Part shown: in pieces, positions 45,473 to 57,599 of the stretch | How the letters are laid out: each line of letters begins with the position of its first letter | How positions within the stretch are numbered: position 1 is the first letter of the stretch | NCBI GenBank assembly: GCA_037951105.1 | Contig: JBAMJV010007766.1 | Span: 1-64,000, forward strand | Length of the DNA: 64,000 bases | Direction: 5' to 3' | From: Echinarachnius parma | Lineage: Eukaryota; Echinodermata; Echinoidea; Clypeasteroida; Echinarachniidae | Notes under the pieces: model-generated | What the model saw: only the letters and a program-made list of their open reading frames with translations | What the model was told of the DNA's origin: nothing | Database searches by the model: none | Position numbers and translations under genes: made by a program

Positions 45473-46034
45473 GATGGTGCGTTTACACCATGTTCCTGGC
45501 AGCCACGGCAGCCCCGTTTCAGGCCACTGTGGACAAAACGGGATGGTCGTGAGACAACGCAGGAGGACGGAATTGGCAAACGTGATTGCCGTGGATGCCG
45601 GGCCAGATTTTTAAACTGTCAAAAAAATTGCCACGGCAGTCACGGTGCGGATGAGAAGCCTAGCAGTCCATAGTAAAACGGGGTGAACGCAACAAAACGT
45701 GACAGTACGTAATAGGCCGTAACAAAACTTGGAGGCTTTCCGTAGTAGCTTGGGAAAGGACCGTGAAAGGTCGGGGAATGTCTTCCCTCCTACTACGGAC
45801 AGCCTCCAAGTTTTGTTACGGCCTGTCATGTTTTGTTGCGTTCACCCTGTTTTACTACGGCCTGCTAGGTTGCCGTGGCAAATTTGTTGACAGTTTAAAA
45901 ATCTGGCCCGTCATACACGGCAGTCACGTTTGCCCATTCCGTCCCCCCGCGTTGTCTCACGTCCATCCCGTTTTGTCCACGGTGGCCTGAAAACGGGGCT
46001 GCCGTGGCCGCCGGGGACATGGTGTAAACATAGC
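45473..46034. mobile_element. Foldback element with about 120-150-bp GC-rich arms
   Basis: Left gcgtttacaccatgttcctg-gcagccacggcagccccgtt, right the complement ending catggtgtaaacatagca. Further pairs: aaaacgggatgg / ccatcccgtttt, and in the centre ttttgttacggcctgtcatg against acgtgacagtacgtaatagg. High GC against the AT-rich surroundings. Short reading frames are by-products of the arms. Confidence 0.88.
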
Positions 46035-46049
46035 ATAAGCAGTATGATT

Positions 46050-46385
46050 TCTTATCGCATGATGTCCAGTGGTCAAACAAAATATTATTCCGACTAAGAA
46101 TATGTGAGTAATTATTTTATGTCAGGAACGATACAATGTATCTAGATAATTCAGTAACATTATATACCTGCCCATGGGTAATCAAGTATACACATGAACA
46201 GACAAGATTTGGTTAACTACCAGTTGATGTCCAGTGGTCAAAATATGTGTGAGTAATTATTTTATCTCACAAACATTTTGTGTTAACAATACAATGTATC
46301 TACTATCTAGATAATTCAGTAACACGACATACCTGCCCATGGGTAATCAAGTATACACATGAACAGACAGGAATCAGTTAACCGC
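46050..46385. repeat. Tandem duplication, about 165 bp
   Basis: gatgtccagtggtcaaa, gtgagtaattattttat, acaatgtatct-agataattcagtaaca and acctgcccatgggtaatcaagtatacacatgaacagaca blocks occur twice in the same order. Confidence 0.9.
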
Positions 46386-48002
46386 CATACAAAGAAAGAT
46401 GTGAGATGGTGTGGGGACTACGGACCAGTGATGTATGTTAATGAAAAGGTGAATGCACTATTCATGATAATGGAAGGTGAACAACTTTCGTGTTAGGGTG
46501 AATGAACTTTGCTTGGTCTGGACAGGTTGTTGGTGGTACCGTATGAATATATTTAAAACAGTTCTATTAATATCCTTTTGGCCCTGTTCTACAGTCTGAC
46601 TTCTCTTAACCCTTTTACCACGGCAATAGATATACTGCTTCAATAGCTATATACGAGATTATTTTACGGACCGGTCGAGTTACCCCACTGAGCGCGCACA
46701 AAAGAACCGATCGATATCTGGTTGACCATGGCATTGTATTCGCTTCTATTCAACCTAGCGTGAGTTCGCTGGTCAAGTAGTTCACACAATAGAGGCGATC
46801 GATATGCATAGTATAGGGTAAGCGAAGTGAAATTCTGTCCGAAAACTATGTCTCTGGCTTGTATGTGTTTGTATACGAATATCCTGAAATTAGACTTGTG
46901 TATTACCATGATAAAATTGTAATAAAACTATAATCACGCAACTAGAGTCGGGGGAACTTGATATACATATAGCCAAGGGTTCAATCTTTGTATTCAGCCA
47001 AATTAGATTGTACTTACAAGGTGCATACATGTATGTTTATGCAATTAATATAGCCCTTGCTCGGAACCGAGAAATCTCGGTTCCCGTATATGAGTAGGCG
47101 CAACGGGGACCGAGAATTCTCGGTCCCCGTAGTGATCGGGTTAATACATGTTAATTAAACTTGGAATGTGAGGATGCACCTAGAAGATGTACAAAATAAT
47201 GATTTTCAAGCCAGCCCACAACAAGATATTTCACTATAAAGCTTGTTTTGCATGTACTCCAGCGAAAAAAATACATGGGGGCGGTGGGCGAATTCGCCCC
47301 CGAAATGCCCAAAAGAGCCCCAGAAAAAAAAATTGGGGGGATTTTTGTTGGATTTTCTGTTTGGATCGTGATCAAATGCTTATACTTCTACTTCTACTTG
47401 GGTACTCGACATGGTCCATCAGTCAGGACGTAGAGCTTAATAGTAGCCCCTGAAATTTGAAAAATAGCCCGGAAATTTGTAGCCCCCGAGATGATAAAAG
47501 TACCCCCGAAAGTTGGAAAAGTAGCCCCCGAAAAGGAGCCCCCGAAATAAAAATGAACATTTACAAGCCCCTTTGGTGATTGATTTACACTTACAGCTTG
47601 TTTTTGTGGGGTACATTAAAACCCACATTCTCCATAGTCAGACTACTATATTTGGGACCATGCAGTCCTGAATGGGTTAATGTCTCCTTTTAAGTAGCAC
47701 TTTGAAATGTGTTTATTAAACATTTACTTTAAAAAAAAAATGTAATAGAATTTGCAGGGGGCTCTTTCATGTGTTTGTTGAAGAGCTAAATGGCCCCAAG
47801 TCCACTGTTTTTTCTCAACTGAATCAATATCAATCCAGCTGATATACATTATATGTTGTAGTAAAAAAAGAGTGTCCTTTTCCAATTTTTGTGAATCGGT
47901 CAATTATGTCCCAATCAGAATCGTAGAGGAAAGAGAAGGTCACCGCTGTCTCAAGTGTTGCATCAAAGGTCAATCGTCCAGGGGGCTGGGACTCAGCATT
48001 CC
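46386..48002. other. No gene; twin hairpins, repeat J pieces
   Basis: 47063-47084 and 47105-47128 are perfect inverted sequences around aaccgagaaatctcggtt and gaccgagaattctcggtc. Repeat J pieces lie at 47255-47345 (gcgaattcgcccccgaaatg) and 47440-47580. A family G half-copy is at 47618-47680 (ccacattctccatagtcag ... gcagtcctgaatgggttaa). Confidence 0.6.
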
Positions 48003-48010
48003 CTTTAACC

Positions 48011-48447
48011 CAGCGCTTCTCAACCTTTTTTAACCCGAGGCCCACTTTGGCTCCTACAAATTTGTTCGAGGCCCACTTTGGCTCCTACAAATTTTTTCGA
48101 GGCCCACCTTACAAAAACATATTTGGAAAAAATTACAAAAATTACAATAAAACAGAAGAAAATAGAAAACTGTGTGGTATCTATATGTTAGTTGCAATGC
48201 CGAAAAATTGTCTACATACCTTCAATGGAACACTTGAGCTTGCTTGTGGAAAATAAGAAGGTCAAATCGTGATAACATGTAACATGAAATAGCTAAATTT
48301 CAGCTGTGGTCATTAAAAATAAGACACATGTATCTTATTTTATTTTTGAATATATTTTTGTAAATTTCATTTTGGCCGACCACGCGGCCCATCTGAAAGA
48401 GGTCGCGGCCCACCTGTGGGCCGTGGACCACTGGTTGAGAAGCACTG
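48011..48447. mobile_element. hAT-type MITE with 8-bp target duplication
   Basis: Left cagcgcttctcaaccttttt, right gaccactggttgagaagcactg. Perfect 8-bp direct repeat ctttaacc at 48003-48010 and 48448-48455, diagnostic for hAT. gaggcccac-type repeats near both ends. Plus-strand reading frame inside is not a transposase. Confidence 0.93.
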
Positions 48448-48634
48448 CTTTAACCCATTGAAGACTATTTGATTTGGTTATATAACATGCATTTTCCTGC
48501 CTTAATGTAAAATAAACATTCTCCAAGGCTGTCTGATGGATGACTGGTAATTCCCTTTTGAAAAGGATTTTTACTGTATCCTACATGAAAGGGTCTGGGA
48601 GGGGGGTGGGGGGTGGGGGGGGAGCATGTTTTAT

Positions 48635-48813
48635 ACTTTGTACATAGCCCACCCAGTTCCTGTAAATAATAATAATAGAGCACCATGTATCTATGTGCTC
48701 TATTTAGAGGCGTATTATTACCCTTGGTCCTCAGGTACAGTTCAAACCCGCACAATTATCTTGTGCACCATCTCAACTCCCAGGGGAGCATACTTGTAGG
48801 CAATGGGTTAAAT
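48635..48813. repeat. Family H copy split by a LINE/SINE tail
   Basis: Outer parts tacatagcccacccagttcc-tgtaa and cttgtaggcaatgggttaa form one family H unit. Between them, 48667-48790 is the reversed tail seen at 29490-29725 (ATT end, cgtattattacccttggtcc-tcaggtac). Confidence 0.75.
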
Positions 48814-48834
48814 AGGGGACTGGTACATGCATGA

Positions 48835-49000
48835 TGTCACGATTAGACCCCGCCGCCACGGTAACCCATTATATTCGGTCAACCGTCTTGGTCGGTTATC
48901 AATGCCAAATCAGTGAAAATCATGTTGGTTCTCGACTGAAAGGGTTGACCGAATATTGGGTGAACGTGGGTGGCGTGGCTTTCTCGTGGCGTGATCACAT
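48835..49000. mobile_element. Palindromic MITE (about 165 bp)
   Basis: gtcacgattagaccccgccg-ccacggtaacccattatattcggtcaacc pairs with ggttgaccgaatattgggtg ... ggtggcgtggctttctcgtg-gcgtgatcac. Non-coding. Confidence 0.8.
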
Positions 49001-50334
49001 ATCAGTCAACTAGTGAACATGCAATCCCTAGTAAAGGTCTTTTGCCCCCTGTGTAAAAGGGCAGTGCCCTCCTTTCATGAATCACGTCAAGAGCGTACCG
49101 TTCTAATGCTGGGTAAACTAATGACTCAGAAATCAATGGCAGCTTTGTTCAGAGAAGAAAAGGTCAATTATTTCCATGCTGTTGCACCCCTCTAAACAAA
49201 AAGCAAAACGCGACATTCATTGTAGTTCAGGTCAATTTAACCCTCCTCTTTCTCAACCATCAATATAGTCTAGCTACTACATACAATTATATTAAACAGT
49301 TCTGTTCTCAGGACTCTGGCTCGGGTCTAGATAGAAAATGCCTGTTATAGCAGAATTTAACGGTCTTAAATGGGTGAAACAATTGAACATTAATTACTCT
49401 GTTATTATCATACGATGCCACTTTTAGGGGAATTCTTGCAGGAATCGTGAGGCGGCCGCAAGGGTGCCGTTGCTATCCTGCGGTCGCCGTTGCATTTTTC
49501 CTCGCCATACGACGTCAACAAAAACTATAACGCAGAGTTTAAACAAATATGCATTGTACGATTTTTACGGGTCATAAACCCGTAGACACGTCATAGAGAG
49601 CATCGCACGGGCACAGCAATGGCACTGCACGGGCCCAACACGTTTTTAAAAAAATTGTACGATTTTGCAACTGAATTTGGGGCCATTCAAATCGAACGAT
49701 AGTCACAAGATGTCAAAGATATTGTAAGATTATCATAATGAGATTGTAAGCATGGGAGCCGTGCGATTTACTTTTGCTTTGACTCCCAAAGTCATCGCAC
49801 GTGCCCCGGCGAATATGTGACCGCTACACAAAGATACCGCAGATACCGTACGATATCCTTACTCCCCAAAATCATAGAAAATCAGCCATAGGAAACAAGA
49901 TCGTGCGGCACCTGGTGCATTTGTGGCCTATGCATAACTAAGCTTACATTCATTGGAAATAAATATGGGGATTATTATTAAGCTTTTCATGAAAACCTAT
50001 CTATCTAAAAGAACTGGACGAATTGGATTCTTTCAATTTCATTTGGAACTCATTATAAAGTTAATTTCCATCTGGATGAACAGGGGGAATTGAAAAATTG
50101 ATGGCTCTATTATCGCTTTCAAATTGTCTCATGAATATGAGAGGAGTTGGCAGTTAGGCCCATGCAAGATTGATGTGATAAGACTTTGGGTGTCCGTTCT
50201 GAATATTAGAGGAGTTGGCAGTTAGGCCCATGCAAGATTGATGTGATAAGACTTGGGGGTGCCCGTTCTGCTTCAACGAGGATCAATTGAATTTGTCTTC
50301 CCCCTCCCACATCCGTGCCCTACATGTATATATC
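49001..50334. other. No gene; small tandem duplication
   Basis: 50140-50275 contains two copies of aggagttggcagttaggccc-atgcaagattgatgtgataagactt. 49440-49930 is locally GC-rich with cgcacggg and ccgtgcgat motifs and may be a worn element; no boundaries found. Confidence 0.5.
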
Positions 50335-50602
50335 ATCGTTCGAGAAAGAGAAGGGTGCTATTAAAAAAAAGTCTCTTATTGTAATTTGAAGATAATCATG
50401 TTTAAAGTTAGAAAGCCACGTGTAGAAAACAAAACATGTACCTCTCTTTTGTATTTCATGACTATTCCCCAAATAAGACATAATTATTATTTTTTGAAAT
50501 TTGGTACCAGATAGAAAAGGCTCTGACCGACAAGATGGTATTGCATAACTCAAATTAGCAAAACAAATGGATGTTACGCCCTTCTTACTCTCACCCGACG
50601 AT
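50335..50602. mobile_element. Family E MITE
   Basis: tcgttcgagaaagagaaggg ... cccttcttactctcacccgacga, short inverted termini. Interior taatcatgtttaaagttaga, gctctgaccgacaagatggt. Same element as the arms of the foldback at 3046. Confidence 0.82.
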
Positions 50603-51179
50603 ACCTGCCCTAATGCGCAAACCAAACATTACAGGGGCAAACTCATGATTACATGGATCAACCAAAGACTTGGATGAAAGCTTAGCGGGATTCTAACTAA
50701 TTGACTGATATCTGATGAAATGTGATGTGACCCTTAACTCAGACACATAGGTCAACCACTTACCGGTATCTATCTAAAATTTAGATAAATGCCTAGGCCC
50801 TAGAGAGGTTCTTTTTTCCTAAACACATAGATAATGTTTATTTTGTATTATTACTTTGAAAGGTGTTAAATGATTCATTTGAATATAATTGTTTTTTTTT
50901 CTTTCATGCCCTTGCTTACAAAGTCGTAAGAGGATCACTTACTTGGCAAACTAAAAGGCTAAAAAGCTTAGAGGGATTCTATTTCCAGCTCATTATTTTT
51001 CCCTGCTTGCAAAGACATTTGATATTTAATTTTCTTTTATGCCCCAACTCGCACATTTTGATATGAATCAATTACTTATTTTTGTAATGAATGCTTGGAG
51101 CAAAATTAAGCAATAAATGGTGTTTTTCACCACAAGCAAGAACATTTGATGATTGCATCAATAGTGCATCAAGGAGCAA

Positions 51180-51840
51180 TTCAATAACAAAATTATTGAA
51201 ATGAGAAAGAAAGAAGACCAGAGATAGAAAATAAGGAGGATGGGAGAAATATATAGAGAAAGTTACAAATAGAGAGAGGATAATAGGGGTATAAAGAGAG
51301 AAACCTGACTTTAGGATAAAAGAAGATAAAGAAAGGCAAACGGGGATTGACGAAAAAGGTATATTTATACCAAGAAAAGGAATATAGATACAGGGAAAAG
51401 AATGAGAGGTTTATATTAAAGGGAGAGTAGATAAGGAGATAAGAGATCTGAACAATTAATAGGAGAAAGGGGGAGAGGGATAGATAGAGAAATAAAGGAG
51501 AATATATAGAGATAGAGAGAGATATTTAGAGATTCCGTGGATGAGTTCACATCTTCCAAAGATATTGAAATAAGATAAAAACAAAACGATACAAAAAAAG
51601 AAAGATAGAAAGAGACTGCTTAGATGAGACATATAAGAAAAGAAAGAGAAAGAGAGAGAGTAATAGTCAAATGGATAGTAGAAATAAACAATACATGGTA
51701 AAAAGGATGATATTAATAGAGAATGGTGATAGAGAGAGGGAGAGGGAGAGAGGAAGATAGTTATTTTTTGAGATTCCATGGATGAGTTCACCTCTTCAAA
51801 AGATATTGACATATTCCATGATGGAAGGACTCTAGAAAGG
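51180..51840. repeat. Purine-rich tract with internal duplication
   Basis: A/G-dominated plus strand (gagagagggagagggagaga and similar). gagattcc-tggatgagttcac-tcttc-aaagatattga occurs at 51530 and 51773. Reading frames on the minus strand are low-complexity. Confidence 0.75.
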
Positions 51841-51872
51841 AAGAAATAGAGAGGGGATAAGAGTTATACATT

Positions 51873-52122
51873 GTCCGTTTTTGCAAGAGAAGGGCGCTAA
51901 TTAGTCACTAAGATAATTATGTTTGAAGTTAGAGAGCCTTGTAGAAAACCAATATATAAGCTCTCTTATATTTTTGATAAATATTTCTAAACTAAGAAAT
52001 AACTAAATTATCTGCAAATGTGGCATCGCGTATAGAAGGCTCCGACCGACCATATTGTTCGCGGGATCCAAGTTAGCCACAAATCGACTTATAAAACACA
52101 CTTCTCACTCTCATCCGACAGT
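51873..52122. mobile_element. Family E MITE
   Basis: gtccgtttttgcaagagaag ... cacttctcactctcatccgac; interior aattatgtttgaagttagag, ggctccgaccgaccatat. Directly follows the purine-rich tract. Confidence 0.75.
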
Positions 52123-52548
52123 ATGTACTACATGGTTCACATAGTTCGTAGATGCAGTGGGTTAAAGCACAATGCGTGAAGCAGTTGGATTGGTGTCGCG
52201 TTTCACACCACAGACACTCGTGTGTGAATTGTTAATGAAGTATCATCGGGCTATTTTTGTTACACCAGACGTTCAGGTTTACGAGTGTATCAAAGAAAGC
52301 CAATAGTCGTGTTGAGTGGTAATTGGCCTACTCACACTGCACAGTTTCTCCCACTGTTTCCCGTCCGACTCAAATGTGGCAAAACGGTCAGTATATCTAG
52401 CAACCAAATGGCCAGAGTCGAACAAGCAGACATCGGAAACTGAGCCGAATTAAAAGTATCCTGCTAGTCCATTCTAAACTTGGTCGGCATCATTTTGTTT
52501 CATGCTAGTACCTGTTATCACCTGACTTAGTAAAATACAGTGCATCAG
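52123..52548. other. Nothing recognised
   Basis: Moderate GC with no exon or repeat structure I can support. Confidence 0.5.
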
Positions 52549-52785
52549 CTGCCATGTAACATTTTTGACTGTTACATGGCACTGTTAACCCACCAATTCA
52601 GATGATAAAACAGTTGTTAACTTTGCTGTCGGGAAAATCATGGAATGTTCCCCTCAGGATTTAAAATGCTATTTCGTGAAGAAAATAAGTCCCTCGACTA
52701 CGTCTCAGGACTTATTTACTCTTCCCTCAATAGCATTCAAAATCCCTCGGAGTGGAACATTCCGTGCTTTTCCCTCCGCCACCAG
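52549..52785. mobile_element. Palindromic repeat with two hairpins
   Basis: A first hairpin, tgccatgtaacatttttgac-tgttacatggca, lies at 52551-52582. A second inverted pair runs cgggaaaatcatggaatgtt ... aggacttatt and its complement, ending ggaacattccgtgcttttcc. Confidence 0.75.
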
Positions 52786-52890
52786 ATAATAACTGTATAC
52801 TAGTACCTTCTGGATGTCAAAGGGATAGGAAACGGAAGGAGAAAGGGTGCAGTGGGACTAGGTCATAACTACATGTACCTCTAAATACTG

Positions 52891-53292
52891 TTAAAGTGAT
52901 ATTTGAGACTTCAATCATATACGAATATCATTGGAAGATTCTAGAGAATGATATGTGGGATTTTCATCTATAGAAAAGGAATAATGTTTACCTAGTGAAA
53001 TAAAGAGTAAATCGATATCTGATTTTATCCCGACTGTTCGCATGAAGTATCCGAATTTGAATACTATGGAGGATTTAGTCTCCTAATTCTGATATTCTTG
53101 ACTATGGTCGAGAGTGTCTACAGACGCTTTAAAATTCAATCTTAAATATCTCCATAATAAGAGAGACATTTTACAAATAAAAACCTATTTTATTTTTCTG
53201 TTACCATAAGCCAACCAATGAGGTTCAAGAGAAGTGTGAAAGGCTCCAAGTGATTTTGGTTGAATTTTCGCAAAGTTCATGGATCGCTTTAA
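52891..53292. mobile_element. TTAA MITE family B copy
   Basis: TTAAAGTGATATTTGAGACTT ... ttcatggatcgcttTAA with TTAA at both borders (52891 and 53289). Most complete member of family B. Confidence 0.9.
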
Positions 53293-53527
53293 GTGGGAAT
53301 GTGGAGTATTATTGGTTTTCTTCCCACAGAGGACAGTGCCCATGAAAATCTCAGGTTGGGGGGTATACAGGTAATGCATGCTGCTGATAAATCTACTCTC
53401 TCCTAATGGGTTAAATAAGTGTGCCACCTGCCAACTGTACAGGAGCTTATTAGCCTCCCCTGAAGAACAGAACAATTATGTGTGAAGTGGTAATGGGGTA
53501 TTAATGGTCACCTTCACACCAAGACTC

Positions 53528-53690
53528 TTAAAGGGATCTAGTAACATTCTCCAAATCCACAAAGCTTCATTAGAAAATCGAGTGGTTCTCTCATACCTCG
53601 TTGTATTTGTATTTCCGTTAGACGCACGCATGGAACAGGTTTTGGTATTTCAAATTTCCCTTTGGTTAGAAATATATTAACGTGTGATTG
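53528..53690 (+). mobile_element. Truncated TTAA MITE family A copy
   Basis: TTAAAGGGATCTAGTAACATT, ctcataccctgtt-type block and tttcaaatttccctttggtt; the rest is missing. Confidence 0.8.
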
Positions 53691-54035
53691 AAGAATTGCA
53701 ATTTAGTATGAAAAGGTCTTAATTGATTCAACAAACTGACAAACAAATTGTCTTTTAAGGATGGGGTTAAAAGATGTATCGTTATTTGCTATTGAATTTA
53801 AATTTATGCGGAGGACGGGTTACACTAGAGTACCCTCTGGGGAGAGTTTGGGGTCGATGCAAGACGCTTTGATGAATGGGCGGTCACGTTCGTGATCACT
53901 CATTCCAATGTGCAAGTTTCTCTCAATTTCGATTGAGACATGTGAAGTGTAACACCCCAAGTTCTAGTTTGGTTAGAGTTGTACTCGGCATCATTTTTTA
54001 ACCCATTCGGGAGTGGTCCTGAAAATAAAATACCT

Positions 54036-54285
54036 AATTCAATGCTAGAAATGAACCTTTTTGCCTTGTGGCCCAGTCCGGCAAGTAAAAACAAGATTTG
54101 TCAACTTCAAGTGGCAGAAACCTAAATCTGGTGGCCCCAAACAAATAAAAACATAACAAATTCTGTTACATTTGCTTGCACAAACCGGGCCAGTAGAGTT
54201 AAGGATCAATGAAATTTGGTGGCCCAAAGCTAATTTTTAGTGGCCCTGGGCCAGCGGGCCTATGCTAATTTTGAGCACTACCTAA
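54036..54285. mobile_element. Worn hAT-like repeat, GGCCC-rich
   Basis: Inverse relative of 19085-19300: aatgctagaaatgaaccttt, ttgccttgtggcccag, ctggtggccccaaac, gtggccctgggccagcgggcc. Confidence 0.65.
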
Positions 54286-55009
54286 TCAAAATGTGCAAAA
54301 GTGTAATCTCCCAATTTCTAGTTTGGTTAGAGTTGTGCTAGGCATCTTGTTATCCCATTCTGGACTGGTCCTGAAAACTCAGATTTGGAGTTGGATAATA
54401 TTGGGCAGATATCTTTACCCTATTTCAGTCAGAGAACAACATTGAAATATTAATTAGTTATGCATCTAGTGCATCTTTTTGCATTAAAATTTGTACGGAC
54501 ACAAAATAATCTACATTCGGGGCTGGGCTGTAAAATAGGCAGAGAGGAGTCAAATTATCAACATCAGACCGTCTTGGGTAGGGTAATATTGGGAACAATT
54601 TAGATGCCTTCACCAGTTCTAGACAGAGGAAGAAAAAAAGAAATTTATATGAATGAGTAATGCATCCAATGCTTCTCTTTGCATTGACATTTGTACAAGT
54701 ATATGTTAAGTGCACATGATGGAGTCACATGATACAGTAGACATGTGATCAATTACAGTGCGGGGTCCCATTCATGATCACACGTCATACATCACCCACG
54801 TGCCATTTCTGCTTTTTGAATTGGGTCAAACAATGGTCGGATCACAAATTATTTTCCACATGAATATTCTGGAATATTCCAGCGTGCTTGCGCACCGATA
54901 TTCACACTTGTGTGAACGGGAAACACGGGAAGCAAGAGAATGTGGGAGTTATAGGGGCCCTGTTTGAGTTTATATGTGGTTCCTTAATAGCACTGTGTGC
55001 GCCTAACAA
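54286..55009. other. No gene; short duplication
   Basis: aattagttatgcatctagtg-catctttttgcatt (about 54455) is echoed at about 54650 (gagtaatgcatccaatgctt-ctctttgcatt). Nothing else was recognised. Confidence 0.5.
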
Positions 55010-55155
55010 GTGACTGGCTGGAATGCTCCCTAGGGAGTGGAAAATGTGCACTTTGAGTGCAGGATTGATTGAAGTGTGTATCTGTTGACCGGGGTAATAA
55101 TAATAGCGCTTAAAGGCTCATTGTATTTTGAGCTCTTTATATATATATGTAATAT
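55010..55155 (+). mobile_element. LINE/SINE 3' tail
   Basis: ctccctagggagtggaaaat-gtgcactttgagtgcagg, ttgaccggggtaataataat-agcgctt, then TATATA and ATT end. Inverse copy at 13845. Confidence 0.7.
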
Positions 55156-55849
55156 TATTACAATTACTCTGAAATACAGACACTTGTGAATTTGACTGTA
55201 GACATGTGTAGCTCAGTGACTTTTAATAGGTTTTGTGATGGTTTCTTCCCATTGTGTTGTTCAAATATTGGAGACATTTAGTTTTGGGCCAGTTATTACA
55301 AATGTTATGAATATAATACATTTTAAGGATAACAAAATTTCATCTTTATGAACAACAAAATAATTCTTCTTTATTACCAATATTATGAATGAAAATAATA
55401 AATTTATCTCAATATTATATATTTATTTTTGATTACCAGAATTAATTATATTAATGCTTTACATTTTAAAGATTGAATTAATCTCATCCTTAATTGTACA
55501 TTATTTAAAAGTGTACTACAAAATTCAAAAGTTCATGGAAAGCTATGCCAAGTCATTAGATGTTGGTTGTTGAGGGGGGTTCATGAAAAACTGTGTCAAC
55601 GTAAACCATGTTTGAGAGTTTTTGGGAGCCTGGGAGGGCCCCCAAAATAGACCCGTTATTACCAATACGAATGCTGTAAATTCATCATACCCCTTTTTGC
55701 AAATTGCTAAATTTAGGAATAAGAAAGATCATAGTAAACTTATATGTCAAACGATGGTTGAGATGTTGTTTGGAGGGCCTCTAAACAATCAGGTTTCTCT
55801 GAGACCAACATCAACATCCACCGCATTCTCAATACTACTAAAAAATTTG
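55156..55849. other. Nothing recognised
   Basis: Very AT-rich with attaccaatattatgaat-like echoes at 55300-55440; no supported feature. Confidence 0.5.
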
Positions 55850-56095
55850 TTGCTTGAGAAAGAGAAGGGCCTTAAGTCACTTTTTGTAATTCAGAGTTAA
55901 TCACGTTCGAAGTTTGGAAGCCCTGTAGAAACCGAATGTAGCATAATTGATGTTTTATGAATATTTCAACAACTAGAAATAATCATTATCTGATATTTGG
56001 CATCATCATAGACGAAGCTCTGATCTACCAGATGATATTCGTAACTCAATTTAGCACAAAACTGACTTAACGCCCTTATCACTCTTACCCGACGA
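55850..56095. mobile_element. Family E MITE
   Basis: gcttgagaaagagaagggcc ... cgcccttatcactcttacccgacga; interior gctctgatctaccagatgat. Directly precedes the pyrimidine-rich tract. Confidence 0.8.
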
Positions 56096-56214
56096 TTTGT
56101 CCCTACCCGATTCAAATGTTAAAGGCCTCCTGTTAATTCGACTGTTTACCTGTTTCTCAGTGAGCCATTCGATCACCGCGTCACTTTCAATTTTCTCCAC
56201 CATTAAGTTCTGCT

Positions 56215-57240
56215 GCTCCTGAAGATGCTGCTGTCCTCATTCGTCCTACTTTGTATGCACAATCTCTCCTTTCTTCCCTATTCGTCAATGATTTGTAGTT
56301 TATATCAACTGAACTTTACTCTATGTACTTGGGCTTACCTTTTATATATGTTTTTTTTGTCTTTCATTTATAACCTTGTCATGTCGAGTTTTATCTCGCC
56401 TCCTTTTGATCTATTGCATGTATCACATAGAAAACTCTTATTTGTTTTAACATGTTCGTACCCACTCTCATACTTGATTTCTATAATGCTTTATAAACCT
56501 AAGGCTAAATTTCTGATATTTATCTTTCTTTTCTGTCCCTGTTTGATTGATCTTATTTCTCTTTTTTTAAATTAAATTCTTCTTCCCACTTTTTTCTTTC
56601 ATCTATTAAATCTTCTTATAGATACTTTATTTCCAATTTTTCTATTTTTCATGGTTCTCTTCGAATTACTCCATTTTCTTTTCCCTTGCAATTTAAACTC
56701 TCATAGTTCTCTTCTTCATAGCTCATTGACATCTTTCTTTATATTATATGTTCCTTATTTTGTCCTACTCCTTTTCCAAATGGGTTTATGCTTTATAGTT
56801 CTCCATTCAGCCTTCATATATTCCTGTCATATATTAGTCTCCGCCTTTCCCCTTCATATTTCTTCTTATCCTCTCTCTCTCGCCTCATTCCTCTCTTCTT
56901 CAATTGAATATCATCTCTCATGAATACTTCTTTTCTTTATTGTTCTCTTCTTCTAAAACTCCTTCTTGTTATATTCTCTTATCCCAGTTCTTCATCCCTC
57001 ATTAATATCTTTCTTTTCACTCCCCAACCATTCATTGTTTCTTCTATTTCTTCCTCTAATCCTTTCTCGTTCCTAATCCTACCCCTCTCTATCGCCTCCG
57101 TCCCCTTCTTCCCAAATTTCAAATCATCTCTTCGATTCAATTCCGTCCTTAATTGCTTTGTAAGCCTACACCAGTCAGCAGTCGCCTTCAATTTGAAGTT
57201 CCACTTTCTCTTCTCGCCTTATATATCCCCGAAGCAAGAT
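56215..57240. repeat. Pyrimidine-rich tract, about 1 kb
   Basis: C/T-dominated plus strand without a fixed period (cttcccacttttttctttc, cctctctctctcgcctc). Three plus-strand reading frames of 90-128 codons arise because stops need purines; they are hydrophobic and motif-free. Confidence 0.75.
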
Positions 57241-57502
57241 AAAATAAGAAAGGAAATAAAACAATTCAGGTTTCCGTGCCGTGAAATCTCCTTGCCACCC
57301 AAGTGATTAAAAGCGATCGCTTTAATAGTGATATGAGTGAGAGTGTGGAGATATTACAGCAGCAAACGTGACAATGAATATGACCTTTCTTGTGGGTTTC
57401 TTGTTTTGGGGGGATCGTCTTGTAGTGTGTGGGTGAAAATGAAAGGGATGGACAGAGGTGATGCAGTGATTGCTCTCCAACCTGTAATTTTCTTTCTTTA
57501 GA

Positions 57503-57595
57503 TTAACCAATTCAGAACTGATTGATTTTGCTTCAACATGTATTCTCCATAGACCCAAGCCCGATTTTTTTCGGGACCAGTCCTGAACGGGTCAA
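57503..57595. mobile_element. Short MITE family G copy
   Basis: TTAACCAATTCAGAACTGATT ... gaccagtcctgaacgggtcaat with core attctccatagacccaagcc. Confidence 0.85.
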
Positions 57596-57599
57596 TACA

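Noticed and set aside
45360-46080. Several GC-rich reading frames of 61-89 codons
   Set aside because: They come from the inverted arms of a foldback element and appear on both strands.
56225-57306. Three plus-strand hydrophobic reading frames (116, 90, 128 codons) resembling membrane protein
   Set aside because: They lie in a pyrimidine-rich tract where stop codons are rare and hydrophobic residues are favoured; no family pattern.
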